Source of the DNA: a bacterium
Lineage (GTDB): Bacteria > Electryoneota > Electryoneia > Electryoneales > Electryoneaceae
DNA length: 57,982 bases
Direction: 5' to 3'
Assembly (NCBI GenBank): GCA_020444265.1
Contig: JAHLLH010000015.1
Span: forward strand, 1 to 57,982
In this document: positions 35,230 through 44,474 of the stretch, in pieces
Numbering within the stretch: the first letter of the stretch is position 1
Layout of the letters: the number at the start of each line of letters is the position of its first letter
The notes under the pieces: generated by a model
Database searches by the model: none
The model's input: the letters and a program-made list of their open reading frames with translations, nothing else
Told to the model about the DNA's origin: nothing
Program-made: the position numbers and the translations under genes

Positions 35230-36609
35230 ATGAATCATACGTACCGTGCTCCCGAACCTTTCAAGATCAAGATGGTCGAACCAATTCGTCTCCTTCCGCG
35301 AGAGGAACGTGAACGGATTCTCGCTGAAGCGGGTCTGAACGTCTTTAATGTTCCCGCGGAGGCAGTATTCATCGATTTGTTGACTGACTCGGGCACGGGT
35401 GCGATGAGCGAGGGACAGTGGTCTTCGATGATGCAGGGCGATGAGTCCTATGCAGGCAGCCCCTCCTTCCTTCGACTCAAGCAAGCCGTCGAGGATGTGA
35501 CAGGATTTCCCTATGTACTGCCGACTCACCAGGGACGTGCTGCAGAGAACGTGCTTCATTCCGCCCTGATCAAGGCGGGCGACATCATCCCAGGCAACAG
35601 CCATTTCGACACAACCAAGGGGCACATCGAATTTCGTCACGCACATGCGATCGACTGCACCGTGAATGAGTGCTTCGATCCCACCCTGGATGCACCCTTC
35701 AAGGGCAATGTTGACCTCGCCAAGCTCGAGAAGGTGGTCGACGAGCATGGTGTCGAGAAGATCCCCTTTGTCCTGATCACCATAACCAACAATTCTGGCG
35801 GCGGCCAGCCGGTCAGCCTCGGGAACATCAAAGAGGTTCACGCCTTTTGTGAAGCGCGCGGCCTGAAGCTCTTCATCGACGCAGCTCGTTTCGCGGAGAA
35901 TGCCTGGTTCATCAAAAAGCGTGAACCCGGTCAGGAAAACCGCACGATCCGTGAGATTGTTGCCGAAACCTTCTCCTATGCCGACGGTGCAACCATGTCG
36001 GCGAAGAAGGATGCGATTGTCAACATGGGCGGTCTGCTCATGTTGCGGGACGAAGCGACCTACCAGGCGTGCAGCACCTTCAACATCCTCTTCGAGGGCT
36101 ACCTAACTTATGGTGGTCTCTCAGGACGCGATATGGAAGCGCTTGCCACGGGTCTCTACGAAGGCACGGAAGAGGACTACCTGACAGCCCGTATCGGCCA
36201 GGTGAAGATGCTGGGCGATGCACTGCATGATGCTGGCATCCCAACCCTGCGCCCGCCGGGAGGCCATGCGATTTACCTCGACGCGAAACGATTCCTGCCC
36301 GACATGGACCAGGAGCTTTTCCCTGCCCAGGCACTTACCTGTGAACTCTACCTCGAGGGCGGAGTACGTGGTGTGGAAATCGGGACCGTCTTAGCGGATC
36401 GTGACCCGGACACCGGGAAAAACCGTCCCCCGAAACTCGAGCTGGTGCGTTTGACGATCCCCCGTCGTGTCTACACCGACAACCACCTGATGTATGTCTA
36501 CGACACCATCCTGAAGCTGTGGGAACGGCGCGATCAGGTCCGTGGCCTGAAATTCACCTACGAGCCCCCGCTCCTGCGTCACTTCAGCGCACGGTACGAG
36601 TGGTTGTAA
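35230..36609 (+). CDS. tnaA: Tryptophanase (tryptophan indole-lyase)
   Basis: A 459-residue PLP enzyme of the beta-eliminating lyase family. The Schiff-base Lys is in TMSAKKDAIVNMGGLL. Two spots separate tryptophanase from tyrosine phenol-lyase: the segment reading GVEIGTVLADR here (tyrosine phenol-lyases have MERG with a substrate-binding Arg), and the C-terminal LRHFSARYEWL with His (tyrosine phenol-lyases have LRFFTARF). Both favour tryptophanase, giving indole, pyruvate and ammonia. No tnaC-like leader or tnaB permease is evident. ATG 35230 follows GAGG at a suitable distance; a longer frame upstream is not supported. Confidence 0.9.
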   Translation: MNHTYRAPEPFKIKMVEPIRLLPREERERILAEAGLNVFNVPAEAVFIDLLTDSGTGAMSEGQWSSMMQGDESYAGSPSFLRLKQAVEDVTGFPYVLPTHQGRAAENVLHSALIKAGDIIPGNSHFDTTKGHIEFRHAHAIDCTVNECFDPTLDAPFKGNVDLAKLEKVVDEHGVEKIPFVLITITNNSGGGQPVSLGNIKEVHAFCEARGLKLFIDAARFAENAWFIKKREPGQENRTIREIVAETFSYADGATMSAKKDAIVNMGGLLMLRDEATYQACSTFNILFEGYLTYGGLSGRDMEALATGLYEGTEEDYLTARIGQVKMLGDALHDAGIPTLRPPGGHAIYLDAKRFLPDMDQELFPAQALTCELYLEGGVRGVEIGTVLADRDPDTGKNRPPKLELVRLTIPRRVYTDNHLMYVYDTILKLWERRDQVRGLKFTYEPPLLRHFSARYEWL

Positions 36610-36630
36610 GAACGATTGACGAAATCGAAT

Positions 36631-36661
36631 GCCCCGGCTTTTTTGAAGTCGGGGCCTTTCT
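36631..36661 (+). terminator. Terminator of tryptophanase
   Basis: GCCCCGGCTT (36631-36640) and AAGTCGGGGC (36646-36655), one G-T pair, with CTTTCT after it. Confidence 0.75.
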
Positions 36662-36714
36662 ATCAATAATGAGATAGCCTAGTGAGTTGTATTCAGGCGT
36701 TCTGGTTTTCAATT

Positions 36715-37120
36715 ACCTTATTGTGTTGTTAGTGGGAGTCTGAGCTATGAGGGTAACAAGCGCATCCAGAATTGCTGTAAACCTGGCTATCATCCTTCTG
36801 GTATTTACTGGTTCAGAATTGTCATTGGGTCAGATCCCCCTATCCGGAAATTTGTCTGGAACCCTTGAGGATACCGTTTATTCTGTTATCGACGATGTTT
36901 TTATCTCCTCTTCAGACACCTTATTGTGTTGTTAGTGGGAGTCTGAGCTATGAGGGTAACAAGCGCATCCAGAATTGCTGTAAACCTGGCTATCATCCTT
37001 CTGGTATTTACTGGTTCAGAATTGTCATTGGGTCAGATCCCCCTATCCGGAAATTTGTCGGGAACCCTTGAGGATACTGTTTACTCTGTTATTGATGATG
37101 TATATATCTCCTCTGCTGAT
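36715..37120 (+). repeat. 203-bp tandem direct repeat containing the 5' end of the beta-helix gene
   Basis: Unit 1 spans 36715-36917 and unit 2 starts at 36918. The first 142 bp of both (36715-36856 and 36918-37059) are identical, covering the leader, start codon and signal peptide. The next 61 bp differ at about ten places, mostly third codon positions (TCT/TCG, ACC/ACT, TAT/TAC, ATC/ATT, GAC/GAT). The sharp change from identity to divergence indicates a mosaic rather than a simple recent duplication. Confidence 0.9.
36747..36935 (+). pseudogene. Truncated duplicate of the beta-helix protein gene 5' end
   Basis: A 62-codon frame whose first 50 residues are identical to the signal peptide and start of the protein at 36950, with FISSSDTL in place of YISSADTL. 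It ends LLCC and a stop where it runs into the leader of the second repeat unit. The frame keeps its own ribosome-binding context, so a short signal-peptide fragment could still be made. I regard it as debris of the tandem duplication. Confidence 0.85.
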
Positions 37121-38623
37121 ACATTGTTCATCCTGCCTGGTGCTGAACTTCGATTTTCCGCAGATGTATTGTTTACAATTGATGGCCGTCTTGTCGCTGA
37201 AGGTGTTGAAGGTGATTCGGTTTTCTTCATTCCGGATGTGGAAGGAGAGAACTGGGGCGGGCTGGATTTCACGGACGATTCTCATTACAACTCCCACATC
37301 TATTACTGCCATATCGAAGGCTCCAACTCGAGTGGAATCTTCATCGACGACAGAAGCTCCGTCCACCTTAGACACTCCTTAATTGTGAACAACTCCAATG
37401 AAGGATCGTACCTGGGTGGTGGGATCTATTGGGTAAGCATCTGGACCAACCACACGTTGGAGTATTGTACGATTTCCAGTAATGAGAACAATGGACTATA
37501 CATCTCTGGTCAGGCGAACGTCATCCCAAGGAACTGTGTGATATCAGGAAACTCAGGCACCGGGTTGATTGTTCATGCCTATTTCCAGGAACTGTACGAC
37601 CTGGTAATTGAGGATAACTCTGGATCCGACTATGGGGGTGGACTGTTCGTTGGCGGAGGAGCCACCCGGATAGAGGATTGTGTCATCCGAAACAACACGT
37701 GCAGTCATTGGGGCGGCGGTGTGCGGAATGAAGGTTCTGTCATCATGGAACGCTGCGTCATCTCAGGGAACACAGCAGTAGATGGAATCGGGGGAATGGG
37801 GGGCGAAGGTGAGGGCGCAGATACCATAAGGTACAACTTGTTCGAAGGGAACGAAGCACCCTTCGCAGGGGCGCTAACACTTGATACAGATTCTGTGCTC
37901 GATCATTGTACGATCGTAAACAACACATCGAGTAATACGCAGGCTGGTGGTATGGGCGGAGTGGTTGTTGCATCCATTGCTGGTATAGTATCTAACTCTG
38001 TGTTTTATAACAATTATGGCTTATCAACAATCTATTCAGATTACAACATTGAGTTATACCTCACTTATAACGATTTCAATGATAATGAAATAAGTGAAAT
38101 ATGGATTAGTCACAATGTACCAGTTGATTTTGGCGAACTAACTAATACAAACAGCAATGGAGATCCTTGTGATCCTTTTCAAAACATCATCATGGACCCA
38201 CTGTTCACTGATGCCTCCAATCATGATTATTCGCTATTAGATGACTCGCCCTGCATCAATGCGGGTGATCCTGACTATCCATTGGATGCCAATCAAAGTT
38301 TTACCGATCTGGGAGCATTTCCCTTTGATGTACTAAACTCTTTCGAGAATCCGACTTGGCCAACGCAGCCATCCAACGGAATACTCGCCTATCCAAACCC
38401 GTTTAATTCGAGCATCACCATCGTTCCGCGAACATCTACGATGAAGATGAAAACAATCGTTGTCTATAATGTTCTCGGAAAACGAGTGTCGAATGTACCT
38501 GTGGCAAAGCACCAGACTGCCGTGAGTTTCGCGCCAAAAGGGTTAGCTGCAGGGGTTTATTTCATTGAGACGACAACAGATAACGGTGATATTTATAGAA
38601 ATAACATTATTTATCAGAAATAA
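36950..38623 (+). CDS. Secreted parallel beta-helix protein with T9SS-type C-terminus
   Basis: A 557-residue exported protein. It has a signal peptide (about 1-29, ending SLGQ), then roughly 350 residues of short repeated coils rich in CxISxN/NxxxGG patterns (EYCTISSNENNGLYISG, RNCVISGNSGTGLIV, EDCVIRNNTCSHWGGGV, ERCVISGNTAVDGIGGMGG), typical of right-handed parallel beta-helices (NosD/pectate-lyase-like). The C-terminal domain is AYPNPFNSSITIV, IVVYNVLGKRVSNV, GLAAGVYFIETT. The coding sequence is more AT-rich than its neighbours. It lacks recognisable lyase residues, so a surface or adhesion role is as likely as polysaccharide cleavage. Confidence 0.82.
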   Translation: MRVTSASRIAVNLAIILLVFTGSELSLGQIPLSGNLSGTLEDTVYSVIDDVYISSADTLFILPGAELRFSADVLFTIDGRLVAEGVEGDSVFFIPDVEGENWGGLDFTDDSHYNSHIYYCHIEGSNSSGIFIDDRSSVHLRHSLIVNNSNEGSYLGGGIYWVSIWTNHTLEYCTISSNENNGLYISGQANVIPRNCVISGNSGTGLIVHAYFQELYDLVIEDNSGSDYGGGLFVGGGATRIEDCVIRNNTCSHWGGGVRNEGSVIMERCVISGNTAVDGIGGMGGEGEGADTIRYNLFEGNEAPFAGALTLDTDSVLDHCTIVNNTSSNTQAGGMGGVVVASIAGIVSNSVFYNNYGLSTIYSDYNIELYLTYNDFNDNEISEIWISHNVPVDFGELTNTNSNGDPCDPFQNIIMDPLFTDASNHDYSLLDDSPCINAGDPDYPLDANQSFTDLGAFPFDVLNSFENPTWPTQPSNGILAYPNPFNSSITIVPRTSTMKMKTIVVYNVLGKRVSNVPVAKHQTAVSFAPKGLAAGVYFIETTTDNGDIYRNNIIYQK

Positions 38624-38653
38624 TGGGATTGACCTCAAACATCAGGAACGACC

Positions 38654-39460
38654 ATGTCCCACCGCCTCGCTCTCATTGATGCCTTTACCGATAATCCGTT
38701 CGGCGGTAATCCTGCCGGGGTATTACTCCTCCATCAGTGGCCCTCGGACAGGTGGCTGCAGCAATTCGCTGACGAGATGAAACATAGCGAGACAGCCTTC
38801 CTAGTCCAGCTCGGGGACAACCACTTTCACCTGCGCTGGTTCACTCCGGCAGTCGAAATGAAGCTCTGTGGCCATGCGACCCTCGCGTCGGGTCACTTTC
38901 TTCTCAAGGCCGGGTTGGTGGACTCGGCAAAACCGATCCGTTTCGATACCCTTTCCGGTGAGTTACGTCTCAAACCGGAGGGTGAAGAGCTCTACCTCGA
39001 TTTCCCCGTGTGGACTCCCAAGCCATCCAGCATGCCCGAGGTAGCGCTATCAGCACTCGGTTGCGAGGGGGCGAAGGTTTTTCAATCCGTGCTGGGAGAG
39101 GAGTACCTGATCGTCCTTGAATCGCCTGAGCAGGTCAGAGCCTTACAACCTGACTATGCCGCGTTGGCACCGTTCGACATCCATCTCTACATCGCCACTG
39201 CACCCGGCGATGCGCCTTTTGACTTCACCTCCCGAGTATTTGCTCCGGCACTGGGCATTAACGAAGACCCGGTCACCGGCTCGGCGCATACTTTGCTGGC
39301 GCCCTATTGGGCGGATCGTCTCGGAAAGAAGGAACTACTGGCGTTGCAGGCGTCCGAGCGGGGCGGGAAACTCCGTCTGATAATGAACGGGGATCGCGTG
39401 CAGATCGGTGGGAGCGCCCGTACAATCTTCACGGCTGATTTGCGGATCGAACCAACCTGA
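38654..39460 (+). CDS. PhzF-family isomerase/epimerase
   Basis: A 268-residue protein of the diaminopimelate-epimerase fold. The catalytic Glu lies in MKHSETAFLV; FTPAVEMKLCGHATLASGHF and GINEDPVTGSAHTLLAPYW are the two family signatures. PhzF isomerises a phenazine precursor, but most homologues have unknown substrates and no phenazine genes are present here. The start is at 38654, 30 bp after the beta-helix gene stop, with its own weak AGGA context (CATCAGGAACGACC). Confidence 0.9.
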   Translation: MSHRLALIDAFTDNPFGGNPAGVLLLHQWPSDRWLQQFADEMKHSETAFLVQLGDNHFHLRWFTPAVEMKLCGHATLASGHFLLKAGLVDSAKPIRFDTLSGELRLKPEGEELYLDFPVWTPKPSSMPEVALSALGCEGAKVFQSVLGEEYLIVLESPEQVRALQPDYAALAPFDIHLYIATAPGDAPFDFTSRVFAPALGINEDPVTGSAHTLLAPYWADRLGKKELLALQASERGGKLRLIMNGDRVQIGGSARTIFTADLRIEPT

Positions 39461-39593
39461 TCTGAATCGAGTTCAGCCTGCCCTTTCGATTTCAAAGAAT
39501 TCCTCTTGTTGAAGAAGCCTTTAATGGTGTACCATAGGGGCGTTTGGGGCACCTCTGGTCCCCTGGGGCGAACCGATTCGAGTTACACGTCGT

Positions 39594-42545
39594 ATGGACC
39601 ATCTTTTACTCGTCAACAGCCTGCGTCCACATGCCGAATCCTCCCTGCTGAAAAGCTGGGAGGAGGAGCTTCAGCTCCTGGATTCGGCGATCTCCAGCTT
39701 CGAGTCGATTGCCGGGATCGATGGTACTGGTGAGGTCAGAAGTCAGGCGCAACGTGTTACCGAAGCGATCGACTGGTGCCGTACCACCATTCGTACCCTG
39801 GAAAACCGTCCTGCCGAAGCTGAGCTGACTAAGCTGGCCGAGGTTATGGACGCGGCTGTCGCTACCCTGCCTGAATCTCAGACGTTGCCGCTTTTGACGG
39901 AAAACCTCCAACGTCAGCAGAATGATTCGTTCCGTCAGGGTGCCTGGAAGCAGTGGACATCGGTTCGCTGGACAATGCAAACAGCACGACGCTCAACGGC
40001 GAATGGGGTCCGTCGCCTGTTCAAACGTGAACTGCCACAGGCCATCCAACACACGCGAACCTTTTCCCCGCAGCACTTCGCACGATTCCAACTGGTACAG
40101 CCCATTCTCAGTATCGTCCACGAATCCTGGCGTCTGCGCCGTGAACTACTTGATGATCTCTTTCATCCCCTTACCAGCGTTCTGGCAGGTGGAGCAGATT
40201 CCAGCGATGTGGAACTCCAATCTGTCCTGAGCGAAGCACGGGAGGCGCTCACTGCTGCGACAGAAACCTTCCGAACTCTGCTGGCCGAACGGCTTGATGC
40301 TCTACCAGAGCAGGTGGAAACCCTGTTCCAGTTTGCAGGAACAGGGGCTTACCCGGAAGGGAAGTATAGTCCGCAACGGTTCGCGCAGGGTCATAACCAA
40401 CTGCTGCGTACCGCATCACGCATCAGCAGCGAGTGGAGCAACTACCTGGTCGCGGTGCGCGACAGCACCATCAAGGATCTCGAGCTGACCCTGCTTCGTG
40501 TCCGCGCGCAGGATGCTGCGAGGAATGCGACCCAACGGCTGCAGGATCGTGTCGAATCGGATGCCAAAAAGGCGATTCAGTCTGCACGCGATACCATCGC
40601 CCATTCCCTCGAGATTTTCAGCGGTGAGGCGGTGAAGGATGAGGACACCTTACGCGCGCTGTTGCGCCGCGAGGGGCGTTCCCTGCTGAAACAGTTGCAG
40701 AAGGATGCGCTGCCTGCAATGATGGATGGGGTGTTGGCATCACGTTCCGACACCCTGCTTGCCGGAGTGCTCGCTTCGATCAAACGATCTACCGCCGATT
40801 TATCCCCGATTCACCGGATCGCACTGAACCGTGACGAGAACCAGCGTCCCCGAGTCCGTGTCGAAGAAATTGCCTTGCGTGAGCTGGTCGAGAAGGATTT
40901 ACTGCCCGACCTGGAGCGAGATCACCGTCAGGTGGTCGCGCACGCTGAAAAGGCACTGCAGGAGATGCTGCGCAAGATTTCCGAGACCGACCAGGTAGTC
41001 GAATTTAACCTCGAGGCGGCACTCAATGTGATGCGCGGCGAGGATGGTAGCGAAGCACTGGAAGAGGCTCGCAATGCGGCGGTGGAAGGGGTAGAGAGAG
41101 CCCTGCGGCAAGTGGATGACCTGCTCGAAATGGCCGACCTGTACGTGGCCGAGACTCGGGATGGCCTGGAGGAGGATGCGAGGGAGTTCGGGGAGGGAGT
41201 CGCCTCGCTCGCCGACAACCGTAAAATTGTCGACCTGAAACTCCAGTTGGCACGTGCCGCCGCTGAGCAGCAATTCCGTCAAACCCTGCGCAACATTCTG
41301 TCACGCATCCTCGGTGCGCTGCCCGGTCTCTTGCGAATTGTACGAGGAGCTCTAGGCTGGTTGCGGCAACGGTACACCCGAATCCGCAGCATCTCAGGGC
41401 TGGCGGATGAGTCGATTGCATCGCGTGAAGGAGTGGAACGGTTCCTGCGCGAGACAAATGGTGCGATCAATGCCTTGCCAACCGTTTATCGTCGTCTTTT
41501 CCGTCTCGAACCACTTACCGATGAGCGATTTTTTGCCGGACGGGACCATGAGTCAACGTCCCTTTCCAAAGCGGTCGAGTTGTGGAGGAAGGGACATTTT
41601 GCTGCGACGGTTGTCATTGGCGAGAAGGGCAGCGGACGGACCTCAATGCTGAACATGGCTCAGCAGAAATTGCTGAAAGGGATTTCCGTCAAACGAATGG
41701 AGATGACACGGGAACTGCGTGATGAATCCGCTCTGGTGGACGCCCTGCTAGCTCTCAATGGCGAGGGAGAAGCGACAACATTGGAGGAGCTGGGGATCGT
41801 TTTACTCGAGCAGTCCCCGCATGTCTTTATCCTCGAGGACGTGCAAAACCTCTTCCTCCGCCATGTCCACGGCTTCGCCCTGCTCGAACGGTTCCTGCAG
41901 CTTATTACCCGGACGGGTCGTCACCACCTCTTCCTCCTCACCTGCAGCCAGTACGCTTGGAACTACCTCGAACGCGTGATCCAGATGGACCGTTATTTCA
42001 ACCGCCTGATTCCGCTCGGTGGTTTTTCCGAGGAACGGTTGCGTGACATCCTGCTGAAACGGCACCGTGTCAGCGGGTATCGTCTCGAGTTTTCCCTGCC
42101 AGATTCGGTGGAGAAGTCGCGACGGTATAAAAAGGCTTCTACAGATGCGGTTCGTCACGAGATTCTTCTGGAAAACTTCCTCGAGCGGATCAATGACATT
42201 GCATCTGGTAACGTGACCGTGGCACTCTTTCTCTGGATGCGCGCGGTTCGACCTGCGGAAGGTGGCGTCCTCGATGTGGACACCGACTTCGAATTTGATC
42301 CGGCCTTCCTTGCCGGCCTACCCGCCGAAGAGATGTTCAGCCTGGCTGCGCTGATCCTGCACGAGGGATTGAGTATCACAGATCATGCCATCGTCTTTCA
42401 CCAGGTCGAAGAAAAAAGTCGTCTGATGCTGGGCCGTCTGACCAACCGTGGCCTCTTGCAGGTGGAAGAGGAGCTCTATCGTGTCCATCCCTTCCTCTAC
42501 CGTGCCGTCGTCCAGATGCTTCGCTCGAGGAACATGCTGCCATGA
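39594..42545 (+). CDS. Large coiled-coil P-loop ATPase with C-terminal winged helix, coupled to MscS
   Basis: A 983-residue protein of no recognised family. Residues 1-560 are almost entirely charged alpha-helix with heptad character (AAGARDSTIKDLELTLLRV-like stretches, many Leu/Ala/Glu), suggesting a long coiled coil. A more hydrophobic basic segment, ILGALPGLLRIVRGALGWL (about 570-590), might touch the membrane. The NTPase part follows: Walker A GEKGSGRTS (676-684) with Arg682 where Lys is usual, Walker B VFILEDV (744-750), a sensor-like strand HHLFLLTCSQ, and a C-terminal winged-helix-like region LAALILHEGLSITDHAIVF. This order is that of AAA+/STAND ATPases. It overlaps the MscS gene by ATGA, so the two are made together. 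Confidence 0.75.
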   Translation: MDHLLLVNSLRPHAESSLLKSWEEELQLLDSAISSFESIAGIDGTGEVRSQAQRVTEAIDWCRTTIRTLENRPAEAELTKLAEVMDAAVATLPESQTLPLLTENLQRQQNDSFRQGAWKQWTSVRWTMQTARRSTANGVRRLFKRELPQAIQHTRTFSPQHFARFQLVQPILSIVHESWRLRRELLDDLFHPLTSVLAGGADSSDVELQSVLSEAREALTAATETFRTLLAERLDALPEQVETLFQFAGTGAYPEGKYSPQRFAQGHNQLLRTASRISSEWSNYLVAVRDSTIKDLELTLLRVRAQDAARNATQRLQDRVESDAKKAIQSARDTIAHSLEIFSGEAVKDEDTLRALLRREGRSLLKQLQKDALPAMMDGVLASRSDTLLAGVLASIKRSTADLSPIHRIALNRDENQRPRVRVEEIALRELVEKDLLPDLERDHRQVVAHAEKALQEMLRKISETDQVVEFNLEAALNVMRGEDGSEALEEARNAAVEGVERALRQVDDLLEMADLYVAETRDGLEEDAREFGEGVASLADNRKIVDLKLQLARAAAEQQFRQTLRNILSRILGALPGLLRIVRGALGWLRQRYTRIRSISGLADESIASREGVERFLRETNGAINALPTVYRRLFRLEPLTDERFFAGRDHESTSLSKAVELWRKGHFAATVVIGEKGSGRTSMLNMAQQKLLKGISVKRMEMTRELRDESALVDALLALNGEGEATTLEELGIVLLEQSPHVFILEDVQNLFLRHVHGFALLERFLQLITRTGRHHLFLLTCSQYAWNYLERVIQMDRYFNRLIPLGGFSEERLRDILLKRHRVSGYRLEFSLPDSVEKSRRYKKASTDAVRHEILLENFLERINDIASGNVTVALFLWMRAVRPAEGGVLDVDTDFEFDPAFLAGLPAEEMFSLAALILHEGLSITDHAIVFHQVEEKSRLMLGRLTNRGLLQVEEELYRVHPFLYRAVVQMLRSRNMLP

Positions 42546-43543
42546 TGAGGAAAAATTCGACACTACGGCGGACGGTCCTCGTCCTTGTGATCTTGCTGCT
42601 GGCCGGTGTGACAGCGTGGGCGGTGGACAGCACCCAGGTTGTTTCACAGGCTGCGGATTCTGTTCAGACGGCTGTTGATTCGACCGCTTCCGTTCAACCG
42701 GACAGCGCCTCCGCCACCAGCCTGCGTGGTGCAATTGGTGAATCACGTCCTGAGATCAAGTGGTCTATTTCAGTCGGCAAGGTTTTCTGGGCGCTGGTCG
42801 TTTTCGGAATCATCTGGATTGTGCTCCACTACCTGACCCGTCTGCTTGAAACCATCGCGGAACGACGTACGAACTGGCGCTTGGGTATTAAAGCGGCCAT
42901 CCCAATTGTCCGGATCGGTACCTGGACCGCCGTCCTCTACCTGATCATCGCACGCATTTTCGCGCCTCCGATTGAAACCCTGCTCGCGTTGACCGCATCG
43001 GCGGGTATCGCGGTAGGCTTCGCGGCGCAGGACATCCTGAAGAACATTTTTGGCGGTATTACCATCCTCTTTGATCACCCCTTCCAGGTCGGCGACAAGA
43101 TCCAGGTGAAAGAGCATTATGGCGAGGTGGTGTCGATTGGCCTGCGTACGGTCCGGATTGTCACCCCGGATGATTCCCTCGTCTCGATCCCCAATGCCGA
43201 ACTGGTCAACCAGTCGGTCTCAAATGCCAATGCAGGCGAGAACAACTGCCAGGTCGTTGCCGAGTTTTACCTGCCACCGGATGTGGATGTGGAGCGGGTA
43301 AAAGCGATTGCGTACCGAGCGGCGGCGGTCTCGAGGTATGTCTACCTGAAAAAGCCGATCGCTGTTGTGATGAAGAATGTGATCGAAGAGGGACGCAGCC
43401 TCTACAAGCTGAGGCTCAAGGCCTATGTCCTCGACCTGCGCTACGAGTTCCCCTTCCAGAGTGACATGACCGAAGTCTTCCTGGCCACCTTGCTCGAGGA
43501 AGGTCTTGTGACTGCCGATCAACTGACTGGTATCTCCACCTGA
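42542..43543 (+). CDS. MscS-family mechanosensitive channel
   Basis: A 333-residue small-conductance channel. An N-terminal hydrophobic stretch (11-28) is a signal peptide or extra helix, followed by a Ser/Asp/Gln-rich periplasmic linker. Then come TM helices about 79-98, 120-140 and the pore helix TM3 (147-175) with TASAGIAVGFAAQDILKNIFGGI, the Ala/Gly-packed MscS pore. The beta domain FDHPFQVGDKIQV and SLVSIPNAELVNQSVSN and a cytoplasmic vestibule follow. It would release solutes under membrane tension. Start and stop of the two genes overlap, implying stoichiometric expression with the ATPase, which could gate or localise the channel. Confidence 0.93.
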   Translation: MMRKNSTLRRTVLVLVILLLAGVTAWAVDSTQVVSQAADSVQTAVDSTASVQPDSASATSLRGAIGESRPEIKWSISVGKVFWALVVFGIIWIVLHYLTRLLETIAERRTNWRLGIKAAIPIVRIGTWTAVLYLIIARIFAPPIETLLALTASAGIAVGFAAQDILKNIFGGITILFDHPFQVGDKIQVKEHYGEVVSIGLRTVRIVTPDDSLVSIPNAELVNQSVSNANAGENNCQVVAEFYLPPDVDVERVKAIAYRAAAVSRYVYLKKPIAVVMKNVIEEGRSLYKLRLKAYVLDLRYEFPFQSDMTEVFLATLLEEGLVTADQLTGIST

Positions 43544-43645
43544 TCCAGTCAGGGTAGCCGTCTCCTCCTGCAGCCAGCCTTCATTTGCGATGAAGAGTCT
43601 ACGTCCTATCTTTTCGCAGGGAAATCGTGTAACGGAGTATCGTGG

Positions 43646-44335
43646 ATGACCGCGAAAGAACTACTCGCCGAATTGAAGGCACTCGGGACCGGCCAGAATG
43701 TCAAGGTGTACACTCGTCATGGAGTTGGGGCGAATGTCTATGGCGTCAGCTACAGCAACCTCAGCAAGCTGAAGAAAAAGGTGAAAGTCGATCATGCGGT
43801 TGCCATCGAACTGTGGGAAAGTGGCAACCATGATGCTCGTCTGCTGGCGACCATGATTGCCAATCCGGACGCGGCCACCGAAAAGCTCTTGAGCCAGTGG
43901 GTGAGCGAGCTTGACAGTTATGTGATCACCGATGCCTTCTCCTCATTCGCTGCCAAAAGCGAGGTGGGGAGGACACTGGCAGAGGAGTGGCGACGGTCCC
44001 GTGAGGAGTGGGTCAGCAGCGCGGGGTGGAACATCATCGCGATGATGGCGAACCATGATGACGATACGCCTGACAAAAACTTCCATTCCTACCTGTCAAC
44101 CATCGCAGCCACTATCCACACCGCGCCCAACCGAACTCGCTACTCGATGAACAGCGCCCTGATTGCCATCGGTGGTCGCAGCGAGGCTCTTGCCGAGCTG
44201 GCAACTTCCGCGGCGGAGGGCATTGGCAAGGTCGAGGTAGATCACGGTGAGACCGGCTGCAAGACCCCCGACGCCATCCCCTACATTAAAAAGACCCGCA
44301 AACACCGGGAAGAGAAAGCCGCGAAGAAGAAATGA
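43646..44335 (+). CDS. DNA alkylation repair protein (AlkD-like)
   Basis: A 229-residue HEAT-repeat protein. Seen: YGVSYSNLSKLKKKVKVDHAVAIELWESGNHDARLLATMIANP and LSQWVSELDSYVITDAFSS, which match the AlkC/AlkD-type glycosylase superfamily. These lift alkylated bases by contacts with the backbone; residues for catalysis cannot be assigned by eye. The C-terminus is unusually basic (KKTRKHREEKAAKKK). A second base-excision gene lies at 220-942. Not clearly cotranscribed with mscS, 102 bp upstream. Confidence 0.82.
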   Translation: MTAKELLAELKALGTGQNVKVYTRHGVGANVYGVSYSNLSKLKKKVKVDHAVAIELWESGNHDARLLATMIANPDAATEKLLSQWVSELDSYVITDAFSSFAAKSEVGRTLAEEWRRSREEWVSSAGWNIIAMMANHDDDTPDKNFHSYLSTIAATIHTAPNRTRYSMNSALIAIGGRSEALAELATSAAEGIGKVEVDHGETGCKTPDAIPYIKKTRKHREEKAAKKK

Positions 44336-44377
44336 CCCTGGCCTCGGCCTGCGGCCCTGCCTACATCGCATTAAAAG

Positions 44378-44453
44378 GTAGCGTCAGGTCCGAAGACCTG
44401 ACGTATTTTTCTGATGAATATACCCGACTTGACAAGCAAGTCGGGCCACCCTG
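44378..44453. repeat. Pair of REP-like hairpins
   Basis: GTAG (44378-44381) precedes CGTCAGGTC-CGAA-GACCTGACG (44382-44403). The second is CCCGACTTG-ACAAG-CAAGTCGGG (44423-44445) followed by GCCACCC. The 15-bp tail CAAGTCGGGCCACCC is the exact reverse complement of 57892-57906. On the minus strand the second hairpin may also end the FG-GAP gene. Confidence 0.75.
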
Positions 44454-44474
44454 CAACAAATCCCACAGTGAGTA

